A stretch of DNA of 64,000 nt from Neisseria musculi (GCF_014297595.2 NZ_CP060414.2:1364001-1428000); one strand, 5' to 3'; shown: positions 47,357 to 55,133, numbered from the stretch's first letter. Translations and numbers: made by a program. The notes: generated from the letters alone by a model not told the origin.

Positions 47357-48194
47357 GTTTGGCTCTCTCCGCCTGCTGCTGAATCGCGGCAATGCGTGCC
47401 ACTTCGGCCTCCAATTCGGCAAACGGCGGCAAGTTGCTGTCGCGCTCCAGCAGTGTGGGTACATTTTGCGGCAGGCTGCGGCAAGTGTAGGCAAACAAAT
47501 CCCACACATCATCGCATACAGCCTGCCCGTGGGTGTCAATCAACAGTTCGGCAGTTTCTTCATCGTGCCCAGCCATATGAATATAGCTTACCCTTGCCAA
47601 ATCGGTGCGGTTGATATAATCGGTTGGTGCAACAATGCCGTGGTTTACGGCGTTCACGTAAATATTGTTGATATCCAAATGAATATCGCAATCTGCTTCT
47701 TGCACCACTGCATTGAGAAATTCGGCTTCATCCATTTCTGCAATCGGGTTGTGGGCATAATATGAAGTGTTTTCCACCGCAATGCGCATTTCGAGCACAT
47801 CCTGCACCGCGCGGATACGGGCGGCGGTGTGGCGCACCGACTCCCAGGTAAACGGCAGCGGCAGCAAATCATAAATATGCCCGTGGTGGCTGCAATAGCT
47901 CAAATGCTCCGAAAAAAAGTCGATGCGGTATTGCCGCAAAAACGCTTTGATCTGCTTGAGAAAATCAATCTGCAACGGATCTTGACCGCCTAATGAAAGC
48001 GACAACCCGTGGCAGGCAATGGGAAAACGCTCGGCCACTTCGTCAAACTGCCTGCGTGCCGCGCCGCCCATACGCAACCAGTTTTCAGGGGCGATTTCGA
48101 TAAAGCGGATCGGGCTGCTTTGACGGTCGAGCCGCAAAAAGTCGGCGGCCATACTGCGCTTGTAACCCAAACCCGCACCGCGCAAGATATTCAT
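47343..48194 (-). CDS. hvfB: HvfB/BufB, DUF692 (MNIO) peptide-modifying iron oxygenase
   Basis: A TIM-barrel protein of 283 residues in the multinuclear non-haem iron-dependent oxidative enzyme family. These enzymes rework cysteines in small precursor peptides; in HvfA/bufferin systems the product is a sulphur-containing heterocycle that binds copper(I). Ligand-bearing motifs are visible: [63 protein letters not shown] and [10 protein letters not shown]. It starts [15 protein letters not shown] like the family. A 304-bp gap with a DUS hairpin separates it from the precursor genes; hvfC overlaps its end. Confidence 0.93.
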   Translation of the reverse strand: MNILRGAGLGYKRSMAADFLRLDRQSSPIRFIEIAPENWLRMGGAARRQFDEVAERFPIACHGLSLSLGGQDPLQIDFLKQIKAFLRQYRIDFFSEHLSYCSHHGHIYDLLPLPFTWESVRHTAARIRAVQDVLEMRIAVENTSYYAHNPIAEMDEAEFLNAVVQEADCDIHLDINNIYVNAVNHGIVAPTDYINRTDLARVSYIHMAGHDEETAELLIDTHGQAVCDDVWDLFAYTCRSLPQNVPTLLERDSNLPPFAELEAEVARIAAIQQQAERAKHAAA

Positions 48195-48498
48195 TTCGTG
48201 TCCTTTATTATAGTATTGGAAAAAACCGGCTGTTTACACCTTTACAATGGCAAAGAGCTTTGCTTTTCCGCTGAAATAACCGTTTCTTGATTTTTGCCTA
48301 TGCTCGAAACCATAGCTCGCTGTGCTTTCCGGCGTTATCGGCAACCTTTAAAAATTTCCCAAAAGGTTTTCGATGCAGAAACAAGAAAAGCAACAATGCC
48401 GGAATTTTCTATATATCGTGCTGTTTCAAGCATACCGTTCGAAGAGGCCGTCTGAACGCCGTAACGGCAAAATCCCGCATTCAGACGGCCAAACTCGC
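48195..48498 (-). other. gap between precursor and enzyme genes, with DUS hairpin at 48444-48490
   Basis: GAGGCCGTCTGAACGCC and CATTCAGACGGCC form a stem just past the hvfA1 stop. No gene is supported in the gap. The hairpin could stop most transcripts after the precursors so that substrate is made in excess over the enzymes, which is inference. The 48200-48330 part is A+T richer and could hold a second promoter. Confidence 0.5.
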
Positions 48499-48843
48499 TT
48501 ATTTACTGCCGCATTTGCCTTCGCCGCACTTACCCTCGGCAGCTTTGGCAGGTTTCTTTTTCGCCGAAGCGCCGCACTTGCCCTCACCGCACTTGCCTTC
48601 GCCCGCTTTGGAAGCCTTCTTGCCGGCCGCACCGCACTTGCCCTCACCGCACTTGCCTTCGCCCGCTTTGGAAGCCTTCTTGCCGGCCGCACCGCACTTG
48701 CCCTCGCCACACGCGCCTTCCTGCGCTTTTTTGGTAACGGTTTTCACAGTTTTGGCAGCGGGCTGTTTGGTTTCAGCCATGGCCTGCCCGCCCAACAAAG
48801 CCAGCGAACCGGCCAATGCAATCAGAGAAGAAGTTTTTTTCAT
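48499..48843 (-). CDS. hvfA: HvfA/bufferin-type precursor 1, secreted, eight EG(K/A)CG motifs
   Basis: 114 residues. A cleavable signal peptide (MKKTSSLIALAGSLALLGGQ, with an AMA cut site before ETKQ) is followed by a lysine-rich spacer and a core with one EGACG and seven EGKCG motifs, arranged as pairs (EGKCGEGKCG) separated by AAGKKASKAG or similar. Cysteine is otherwise absent from the mature part. EGKCG is the motif that MNIO enzymes convert to copper-binding heterocycles in HvfA/bufferins. A 60-bp unit (20 residues) is exactly duplicated at 48572-48691, so the number of metal sites can change by recombination. Confidence 0.92.
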   Translation of the reverse strand: MKKTSSLIALAGSLALLGGQAMAETKQPAAKTVKTVTKKAQEGACGEGKCGAAGKKASKAGEGKCGEGKCGAAGKKASKAGEGKCGEGKCGASAKKKPAKAAEGKCGEGKCGSK

Positions 48844-48934
48844 GATGTTTCCTTTTTAAAAAGTATTGAAAAACAGAGAGTACAGTGATAAAGCCGTCTG
48901 AAAGCCCGTGTAGTTCTTTCAAACAGGCATCACA

Positions 48935-49195
48935 TCATTTACTGCCGCATTTACCTTCGGCAGACTTACCGCTGTGCGATGCTGCGCCGCATTTGCCTTC
49001 GGCAGCCTTGCCATTGTGCGATGTTGCGCCGCATTTACCTTCGGCAGCTTTGCCGCTTGCGCCGCATTTTCCCTCGCCCACTTTATGCTGCCCAGAGGCT
49101 GCAATCGGAGCAGAGGGGGCAGAACCGGCCTGACAACCCGCCAGTGCCAGCGCACCGGCCAATGCGGCCAAAGCAGTAGAAGTTGTGGTTTTCAT
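48935..49195 (-). CDS. HvfA/bufferin-type precursor 2, lipoprotein form, four EGKCG motifs
   Basis: 86 residues from the ATG at 49195. The signal has a lipobox (ALALAGC at about residue 20), so unlike precursor 1 the product should be lipid-anchored. The mature part has four EGKCG motifs spaced by ASGKAA, ATSHNGKAA and AASHSGKSA, and histidines that precursor 1 lacks. It ends EGKCGSK, the same as precursor 1, so the two are paralogues with different cell locations. AAAGGAATAATA precedes the start. Confidence 0.9.
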   Translation of the reverse strand: MKTTTSTALAALAGALALAGCQAGSAPSAPIAASGQHKVGEGKCGASGKAAEGKCGATSHNGKAAEGKCGAASHSGKSAEGKCGSK

Positions 49196-49265
49196 CTTTA
49201 TTATTCCTTTCAAATAAATTAAGAGGGACAAACTTTTCTTGCGTGAAAAAACCTATTTGGGCTTT

Positions 49266-49721
49266 TCAGACGGCCTTGCCCGGCCGGCCGAACAGCAGAT
49301 GGTCAAGCGAAAAACGACCCATGCCCTGAAGTAGCAGCGGCAGCAGCACCACCAGATAAATCAGCGCCATTTTGTAGCCGTTGTCACATACATTATAACC
49401 ATTGCCGCCGTGCACCGCCGCCCACGCTACTGTCGTCAGCACCATCAGCATCAATGCACCGGCGCGTCCGAACAAGCCCGACAACAGCAACAGCGGCGCG
49501 ACCAGCTCGATACCCGTTGCCGCAGCCCAGTTGAAGCCGGCAGGAAACAAGCTGAACGGAAACGGAAATGCGCCTTGAATATCGGCAAACCAGTTTTGAC
49601 CGTTCCATTTTTCGATACCTGCTTCCCAAAATTCATAAGCGGCAAACAGGCGCAAACCCAAAAGCGCAATATCTTTGCCCCAAGTGTTGGAAAAACGGCT
49701 CAAACAAGCGGTGCGGTTCAT
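49266..49721 (-). CDS. hvfX: HvfX, DoxX-family membrane protein
   Basis: 151 residues with four membrane helices of the DoxX type (LLGLRLFAAYEFWEAGIEKW, FNWAAATGIELVAPLLLLSG, ALMLMVLTTVAWAAVHGG, MALIYLVVLLPLLLQG). HvfX proteins accompany HvfABC clusters; the activity is unknown but may be redox related. It is the first gene of the operon. I chose the ATG at 49721 (MNRTACLSRF) after TAGGAATTATT. The stop lies inside a DUS. Confidence 0.88.
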   Translation of the reverse strand: MNRTACLSRFSNTWGKDIALLGLRLFAAYEFWEAGIEKWNGQNWFADIQGAFPFPFSLFPAGFNWAAATGIELVAPLLLLSGLFGRAGALMLMVLTTVAWAAVHGGNGYNVCDNGYKMALIYLVVLLPLLLQGMGRFSLDHLLFGRPGKAV

Positions 49722-49751
49722 AATAATTCCTAACAAATGTTTATGCCTGAA

Positions 49752-49779
49752 TAGACGGCATATACGGCAATTTCTTACA
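49752..49779 (-). promoter_or_regulatory. candidate ECF-sigma promoter of the hvf operon
   Basis: On the minus strand TGTAAG (49774-49779), a 16-bp spacer and CGTCTA (49752-49757) lie 30-58 bp before hvfX. ECF promoters commonly have GTAA-like -35 and CGTC-like -10 elements. An overlapping alternative, TGTAAT-N17-CGTATA, shares the region. Assignment to the cluster's own sigma factor is a guess from position. Confidence 0.4.
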
Positions 49780-50006
49780 CTTCATTACAGATTTTTTAAG
49801 CTTTATTTTTAAATAATTGAAAATTATAATTTATTTTTTAAAATAACATGAGCAGAATGCCGGGTAAGGAAAACAGCAGCAATGTTGAAAATGCCCTTTG
49901 ATTATACCATAACGGGGAAAGTATAAAAACAGCCTTTCAGACGGCCCAAACATTTTTTGCCGAAAAAGGTTATATGATATACTCGCCACAAAATAAGGAA
50001 AACAAG

Positions 50007-50513
50007 ATGGATTTTTTCAACACCCGCAGCATAACGTTTGATAATCCCATAGAAATGCTCTATGCCTGCCACAGCAAAGTGCGCCGTTTTTGCAGCCAAG
50101 TGCAGATGCTGCCCGGCTACATCGTCGCCAACGGGCGAAATGATGCGGCATTGCAGGCGGTGAAACAGATCAGCCAATATTTCAACACCGCCGCTCCGCT
50201 GCACCACCAAGATGAAGAAGAAGATTTGTTCCCCCTACTGCTGTATCACTTTCCCCACACGCGCAGCAATATCGAAGAACTGCAACGCCAGCACGAAAGC
50301 CTGCACGCCGGCTGGGCAGCGGTAGAACACGAATTTGCCGGCCTGCTGGCCGACCCCGCCTACCGCCTGCAAACCGATGTACTCCAACGCTTCAGCACAG
50401 GCTACGATGCTCATCTGGCACTGGAAGAACCTTTGTTTGAAACCGGCAGAAACCTGCCTGCGCAAGCGTTGGTCGAAGCAGGAAGAAAGATGGCCGAACG
50501 TAGAAAAACTTAG
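50007..50513 (+). CDS. hemerythrin HHE-domain protein
   Basis: 168 residues from the ATG at 50007 (MDFFNTRSITF; AAGGAAAACAAG in front). It is a four-helix di-iron fold with ligands in MLYACHSKVRRF, APLHHQDEEEDLFPLL, QRQHESLHAGW and YDAHLALEEPLFE. It is a different subtype from the hemerythrin at 10.4 kb. It is divergent from hvfX across an A+T-rich 285-bp gap, so shared stress control is possible but not shown. Confidence 0.85.
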   Translation: MDFFNTRSITFDNPIEMLYACHSKVRRFCSQVQMLPGYIVANGRNDAALQAVKQISQYFNTAAPLHHQDEEEDLFPLLLYHFPHTRSNIEELQRQHESLHAGWAAVEHEFAGLLADPAYRLQTDVLQRFSTGYDAHLALEEPLFETGRNLPAQALVEAGRKMAERRKT

Positions 50514-50869
50514 GAATTGATGCCTTGTTGAAAACCATCGGAAAACCTTTTCAAACAGTCTCAACAGATTTTTTCAGCGGCCTCATTACCTACACCGAAG
50601 TATGGCGCAAGTGTTTGATAGTAAATAAACTTCATTTTCGGCAAGACGACAAACTGTAGAGTACAGCAAAGCGCAACAATACCGCAATGAAATGTTAAGG
50701 TCGCACGCGTTTTGTCATGATTTAACATTTTTTGTCATAGCAACTAATCACCTGTATAGATAACAAGCCAGCACAAATTTATTTAAAAATTTAATCAATA
50801 TATTATCCTCATACTTAACACAGTTTCCTGCTGTCTTGCCTTTGGGAAATTTGGAATCCAATAAATCGT
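50514..50869 (-). other. A+T-rich junction between core genome and prophage remnant
   Basis: No full gene is present. On the minus strand a 41-codon frame (50873-50748, MNDLLDSKFPKGK...) starts as ATGA at the end of the reconstructed tail gene and is probably the truncated start of the next phage gene. No attachment-site repeat was found. Confidence 0.4.
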
Positions 50870-51209
50870 TCATCCCTTCCTCTGTAGTTCATATCTGCTT
50901 AGGTGGTTGAAGTAATCGAAGTAATCTAAAATTTCGCCTTTTACTTCGGTTTTTACCGCAGCAATCAGCTGCTCAGTTTTTTTGGCTGGAATACACTGTA
51001 GCCGCCGATACGGGCGAATAGTCGTCAATCGCCGCATTACCGCCTGCGCCGATACTGTCGATACGGCCTTTCAGCTCGTTTACCGCACCAACCACACTCT
51101 CTTTATCGTGGGTTTGCAGCGCGGATTTATGGCCGATGTCGGCCTTGATGCCTTTCAGAATCTCACCGATTTTGTCGGCAAGCAGGTTGATTCTCTCGGT
51201 CAGTTTCAT
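50870..51209 (-). pseudogene. phage tail-fibre-like gene with frameshift in an A7 run
   Basis: It starts MKLTERINLLADKIGEI at 51209. The frame reads to AATVYSSQKN and stops at 50973. Dropping one base of the seven-A run (T7 on the plus strand, 50977-50983) instead gives YSSQKTEQLIAAVKTEVKGE and continues to a stop at 50870-50872. VYSSQKI-type repeats of this sort occur in Mu-like tail proteins. Either a real mutation, a slippage site or a sequencing error. Confidence 0.6.
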
Positions 51210-51224
51210 ATTTTGATTCACTTT

Positions 51225-51428
51225 TTACGAAATGGATAAAATCAGGCGGGCTACAAAATCGGGAGCATCGTCTTCGGACGGCCTGAAACCGTGCAGCCAC
51301 GCCTCAAAATCTTCAAAGGATCTGCCCATATTCTCTGGCTGCCGAAGCCAGACCCTGTACAAATCATCGTCAAACCACCTCTCGGCATGGGCGATATTGC
51401 CGCGGTAAGCACGAAAATTAACCAGCAT
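51225..51428 (-). CDS. hypothetical phage protein
   Basis: 67 residues from the ATG at 51428 (MLVNFRAYRGNIAHAERWF), which overlaps the preceding gene by 11 bp. It is acidic, with several tryptophans (WLRQPENMGRSFEDFEAWL). I do not recognise the family. Position and overlap place it in the tail module. Confidence 0.6.
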   Translation of the reverse strand: MLVNFRAYRGNIAHAERWFDDDLYRVWLRQPENMGRSFEDFEAWLHGFRPSEDDAPDFVARLILSIS

Positions 51429-51640
51429 TACTCGTTCCCCTGATGATTTCCACCGCAATATCGCCGCTCATCTGCACAAGGCCGTCTGAAAGGCGGGTAA
51501 ATTCAACATCGGCGGTGTAAAAGCCCTCTTTCAGGGCAACACACTGCCCGGCGGAAAGCGTGAGCAGCAGGCGGTTTTGGTCGGGATAAACACCAACCGC
51601 AAACTCGGCTGCCGCACCGCCGGCATAAAGTCGCTCAGAG
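51418..51640 (-). pseudogene. C-terminal fragment of a phage tail-region protein, fused out of frame to the tape-measure gene
   Basis: In a different frame from the tape-measure gene, an open stretch reads LYAGGAAAEFAVGVYPDQNR, LLLTLSAGQCVALKEG and DGLVQMSGDIAVEIIRGTS to a stop at 51418. It has no start of its own. The joint with the tape-measure frame lies near 51630-51640 and marks a deletion. Confidence 0.6.
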
Positions 51641-53030
51641 CCTGTTGCGGATTGGCGGCGATATTGGCCGCCATCTGGTCGGCAGTAATCCCGATACCCT
51701 CAAGCGCCGCCTGAAAATCATTGCCTTGCGATTGCGCGGTTTGCAGTTTTTGCAACAGCGCATTAACCGCCGTAGCCGCCACCTCGGGCGGCTTACCCAA
51801 GGCGATAAACGCACCGGCAAGCGCGGACGCCTGTTCGGCGGCCAAACCAAACTGATTAGCGGTACCGCCGATACGTGCCATCGCGTTTACGATGTCTTTT
51901 TCGCGGGCGGCGGTGTTGTTTCCCAATACGTTAATGGCATCGCCAAGCCGCCCCACCTCTCCAATCGGAAGCTGAAAAACGTTGGCAATAGTAGCCGCCG
52001 CATCGCCCGCCTCTTCGGCGGTCATGCCAAAGGCCACCGACATTTTGGCGGCCATTTCGGTAAATTCCGGCAATCGGTCTAATGACACGCCAAGCTGCCC
52101 ACCCTGCGCGGCAATTTCGGCCAGTTTGTCGGGCATAATTCCCAACTCGCCCGACATGCGCTTGATTTCATCTGATAGGCCCGCGATTTCCTCGGGTGTG
52201 CCGTCCACCACCTTTTTCACGCCTGCCATCGCGGTTTCAAACTTCATGGCTTCCCTAGCGGCATAAGCCAAGCCGCCCGCTTTGGTTACCACGCCTTGCA
52301 ATTCGTCGGCAACATCAGTCAGGCTCGGGCGCAAATCGCTTAAGCTGCGCTCCAGCCGATAAACCTTGTCGCGCTGCAAATCGGCGGCGCGCGCCAATTC
52401 GTCATGGCTTAATGTTCCGCTGTTTTTCAGCGTTTCATAAGCCTGTTTGGTTTTTTCAATTTCCTGCCGCGCTTTGTCGTCGGTATCCAAACCAAGCTGG
52501 ATACGCGCATCCGCCAACGCCTTAAGCTCTTGCGCCTCTGATGCCAGCGCATCAAGCTTTTGCGTAACCGACGCCGATTCCGCAGCCAGCTTTTTTTGGT
52601 ATTCGGCCAATTTTTTAACCGGCACGCCTGTTGCCGCCATCTCGTTGCGCGCATCGCGTACTGCGGCAGACAGATCGGTTTCCTTTTGGGCAAGCTTTTC
52701 CATTTCTGCGCGCAGCTTTGCCACCGCCTCTTTTTGTTCGGCGGCCGCGTCGTTTTTCATGCTTTCGTGCAGGCCGTCCAGCAAGGTATCGGCGGCCTGC
52801 ATTGCCTGCGCCGTTTTCTCAAGCTCGTTTGACAATGCTTTATATTTTTCGATGGCGGCCTGTTGTGCCGATACCTGTTCAAACTGACCGCGCAGTTTCC
52901 CCGCCTGCTCGGCAAGGTGGGCGGCCGGCAAACCGGCTGCTTCTATTTCGTCCGCCAGTTTTTTAATCTCTTCGGCGCCTTCCACACTGGCCAAAATCCG
53001 CAAACCCGCCTGAATATTTGCATTAGACAT
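51531..53030 (-). pseudogene. phage tail tape-measure protein, truncated by deletion
   Basis: The first about 475 residues are a natural tape-measure N-terminus: long helical coiled coil (about 30-230, rich in A, E, K, L), then the TP901-type core (MKFETAMAGVKKVVDGTPEE, LGVSLDRLPEFTEMAAKMSV, ANVFQLPIGEVGRLGDAINV, AAQEQASALAGAFIAL-like, ALSDFM). After DFM the frame runs into foreign sequence and stops. The hydrophobic membrane part and C-terminus are missing, so the prophage cannot build tails. Confidence 0.85.
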
Positions 53031-53128
53031 ATTGACAACCTATAATAAATAACGTTACATCAAATCAACATTATTTATTACAATCCGCCCGCCGTTCTTT
53101 GACCGGCTTCATTCACACGGGGGTAATC

Positions 53129-53221
53129 ATGATATATTTTTTACTGATACTGTTTTTCGCGGGGATGCTTACCAATCCCGCCCGCAGCAGGCCATACCGG
53201 CACACCTACCGCCGAAAATGA
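53129..53221 (+). CDS. 30-residue putative membrane peptide on the strand opposite the phage genes
   Basis: ATG at 53129 gives MIYFLLILFFAGMLTNPARS followed by a basic tail (RPYRHTYRRK). It has one hydrophobic helix and a strongly positive end, with a GGGGGTAA ribosome-binding-like sequence in front. It lies in the only plus-strand gap of the tail module. Unrecognised; it could be a small membrane-active phage peptide. Confidence 0.4.
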   Translation: MIYFLLILFFAGMLTNPARSRPYRHTYRRK

Positions 53222-53252
53222 CAAAAAGAACGCAAATAAAAGGAAAAAAACG

Positions 53253-53348
53253 GTGATTAAATATGGAAAAGAGGGCTGGGACGGCAACGATGTTGTCCGT
53301 AAAGGCCGCCGCAACTGTATAAACAGTCGCGAAGGTTGGGATGTTTAA
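53253..53348 (+). CDS. 31-residue hypothetical protein on the strand opposite the phage genes
   Basis: GTG at 53253 after AAAAGGAAAAAAAC gives IKYGKEGWDGNDVVRKGRR, then NCINSREGWDV. The two EGW-D repeats at start and end are notable. It is read in the same direction as the preceding 30-residue peptide, with a DUS terminator just after it. No family recognised. Confidence 0.4.
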   Translation: MIKYGKEGWDGNDVVRKGRRNCINSREGWDV

Positions 53349-53364
53349 TTAAAAAACATCAAAC

Positions 53365-53399
53365 AAAGGCCGTCTGAATAATATTTCAGACGGCCTTTT
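53365..53399. terminator. paired-DUS hairpin inside the prophage
   Basis: AAAGGCCGTCTGAAT and ATTTCAGACGGCCTTTT form the stem between the small plus-strand genes and the minus-strand tail-tube gene. Confidence 0.75.
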
Positions 53400-53445
53400 G
53401 CATTAATGGCCAGCGCATAACTTGCGTCAGCGGCGCGGGCATTTG

Positions 53446-54201
53446 CTAGGCAAACACTTTCACGCTGTAGGCCGATTTGTAGCCCGCCACCAGCACGGGG
53501 TTGCCGGTAAAGCCGGCGGAATTGAAGTCTTCGTTGAACCAGTCGATTTCGGAATCGGCAGCCACCACGGCGGAAGGCACGTGCAGTTTGATGCGCTCGC
53601 CCGTTACCCGGTTGATGCCGTCCAGCATGATTTCCAAATCGTAGTCGCCCACGGTGTCGGCATCGATGGCGTAGCCGCCGGTATCTTTGGTGCCGGCGGT
53701 TACTTTGACGGTTTCGCCGTTTTGCACGTTGGCGCAGTCGGGCTTAATCATAATCAGGCCGAGCGTTTCGTTTACTTCGAAATCGCCGGCTTCCACTTTG
53801 GCATCGGTAGCGTTTTTAACCGACACCTTGGCGGCATCGAGATTGTCCAGCGATACCTTATACCATTGGCCTTTGGTGCCGATGGCGATTTCCTCGTCCG
53901 TTACCTTGGCGGCTTTGGCTTCAATCAGGGCGGATTCGCCCATCAGCGCCATCGCCAGATTGGTGCGGTCGAAGGTGTCGAAACCCCATTTGATTTCGGA
54001 CGGGTTTTTGATGGATATACTGTCGAGCGACTGGCCGATGCTGTCTTTGCGCTTGCTGATGCGCTGTTTTTTCTCGGCGCTTGTTTGGATAGACAGGTTG
54101 GTGGTGTTGCCCACATCGTAAAAGCCGCTGCCTTCGATGCGGCGGTTGCGTACAATCACGGTACCGGCAAACAGCAAACCGTCGTCTTGTTGTCGTTGCA
54201 T
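53446..54201 (-). CDS. phage major tail tube protein
   Basis: 251 residues. The start has a GTVIVRNRRIEGSGFYDVGN block, followed by SAEKKQRISKRKDSIGQSLD and TFDRTNLAMALMGESA, the pattern of siphovirus-type tail tube proteins in Mu-like transposable phages, with a later beta-rich part (GDYDLEIMLDGINRVTGERI). It lies between the tail terminator and tape-measure genes, as expected. Confidence 0.75.
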   Translation of the reverse strand: MQRQQDDGLLFAGTVIVRNRRIEGSGFYDVGNTTNLSIQTSAEKKQRISKRKDSIGQSLDSISIKNPSEIKWGFDTFDRTNLAMALMGESALIEAKAAKVTDEEIAIGTKGQWYKVSLDNLDAAKVSVKNATDAKVEAGDFEVNETLGLIMIKPDCANVQNGETVKVTAGTKDTGGYAIDADTVGDYDLEIMLDGINRVTGERIKLHVPSAVVAADSEIDWFNEDFNSAGFTGNPVLVAGYKSAYSVKVFA

Positions 54202-54204
54202 GGG

Positions 54205-54684
54205 TTACTCCTTGGTTAATTTGATGGTTACGGCGGTTTCAAACCGCATCGGAAAAAATGCAAAGCCTTCGTGGTAGGCTATCGGCAGCGCGGCGCGGGC
54301 GGTAAACGGCGCGGCGGTCAGCGGCCGGCCGTTGTCGTCTTTCGGGTCGAAGCCCTGAAACGCTGCTTTAATGGCGGTGAGGGTTTCGCCGACACCGTCT
54401 TGGCTGTATTGCAGCCGGTTGGGGCTGTATTGCCGTTTGGCCAAAATAAAACTGAAGCTCAGCCGCTCGCGCAATATGGTTTTGCCGCCGGCGGTATCGT
54501 CCGGCGTGAAGCCGTCAAACACCACATACACTGCGCCGTCCTGCGGCTTGAGCCTGCGCTCGGAGGTAACCGCCTCCAAGTCGGCCGCCTCCAGCACCGC
54601 GCTCACACCCGGCACTTGGGCCATTCTCGCCATCACGGCGGGGTAGCAGGCCAAGATGTTTTGATACATGGGCAGATTTGCCAT
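54205..54684 (-). CDS. phage tail terminator-like protein (Mu gp37-type)
   Basis: 159 residues (MANLPMYQNILACYPAVMAR). It has an N-terminal helix and mixed fold with YVVFDGFTPDD, the layout of gp37-like head-tail connector or terminator proteins. It starts where the morphogenesis gene ends (one-base overlap) and is followed by the tail tube gene 3 bp later. Family assignment rests mainly on order and size. Confidence 0.6.
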   Translation of the reverse strand: MANLPMYQNILACYPAVMARMAQVPGVSAVLEAADLEAVTSERRLKPQDGAVYVVFDGFTPDDTAGGKTILRERLSFSFILAKRQYSPNRLQYSQDGVGETLTAIKAAFQGFDPKDDNGRPLTAAPFTARAALPIAYHEGFAFFPMRFETAVTIKLTKE

Positions 54685-55133
54685 TATTTACCGCTCCAAA
54701 TGGTTTGCAGCCAGTCGTGCAACTCGTCGCGGATGTCGGCGCGGTCTTGGTCGCTTAAACCGAAAATCTCGCGGGCGGGCATCTTGGCCGTGCCGGTTTG
54801 CAGGTAGCGGGCATATACGCGGTCGGTGCCGACTTCGGCCATGCTTTCGGTGGCGTGGCTGGTGATGCTCCGCAGCAGGTCGCCACGGTCAACCAATATC
54901 GAGCCGCGCGTTTTGCCGTTTTTGCCGGTTTTGGCGTAGAGCGTCCACAGCGACAATTGCGCCCACTTGCTGCCGTCCGGCGCGGTTTTGGTTTCAAACC
55001 GCTTGCGGGTGCTGTTTTCCAGCAGGCCGGCCACCGCGTTTAAAGGCTCGCTTAAATCGCCGTTAAGCCTTGCATACAGCGTGTTTAAGTGCGCCTGTAA
55101 CTCGGGCAGTGTGCTGTTAACGGTTAACCTCAT
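54684..55133 (-). CDS. phage virion morphogenesis protein (Mu gpG family)
   Basis: 149 residues from the ATG at 55133 (MRLTVNSTLPELQAHL). Family marks: STRKRFETKTAPDGSKWAQL near residue 45, RGSILVDRGDLLRSITSHA, and VYARYLQTGTAKMPAREIFGLS. Mu gpG acts in head-tail assembly. It overlaps the gp36-type gene by 17 bp. Confidence 0.88.
   Translation of the reverse strand: MRLTVNSTLPELQAHLNTLYARLNGDLSEPLNAVAGLLENSTRKRFETKTAPDGSKWAQLSLWTLYAKTGKNGKTRGSILVDRGDLLRSITSHATESMAEVGTDRVYARYLQTGTAKMPAREIFGLSDQDRADIRDELHDWLQTIWSGK

Noticed and set aside
48426..48888. Plus-strand proteins rich in HLPSPHLPSPAL repeats opposite hvfA
   Set aside because: These are antisense translations of the EGKCG repeat genes; the minus-strand frames have signal peptides, start sites and a clear family.
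48885..49222. Plus-strand repeat proteins opposite precursor 2
   Set aside because: Same reason: mirror of the EGKCG coding repeats.
53446..54201. Contractile tail sheath (Mu gpL)
   Set aside because: At 251 residues it is half the size of gpL and reads as a tube protein; the module looks siphovirus-like rather than contractile.
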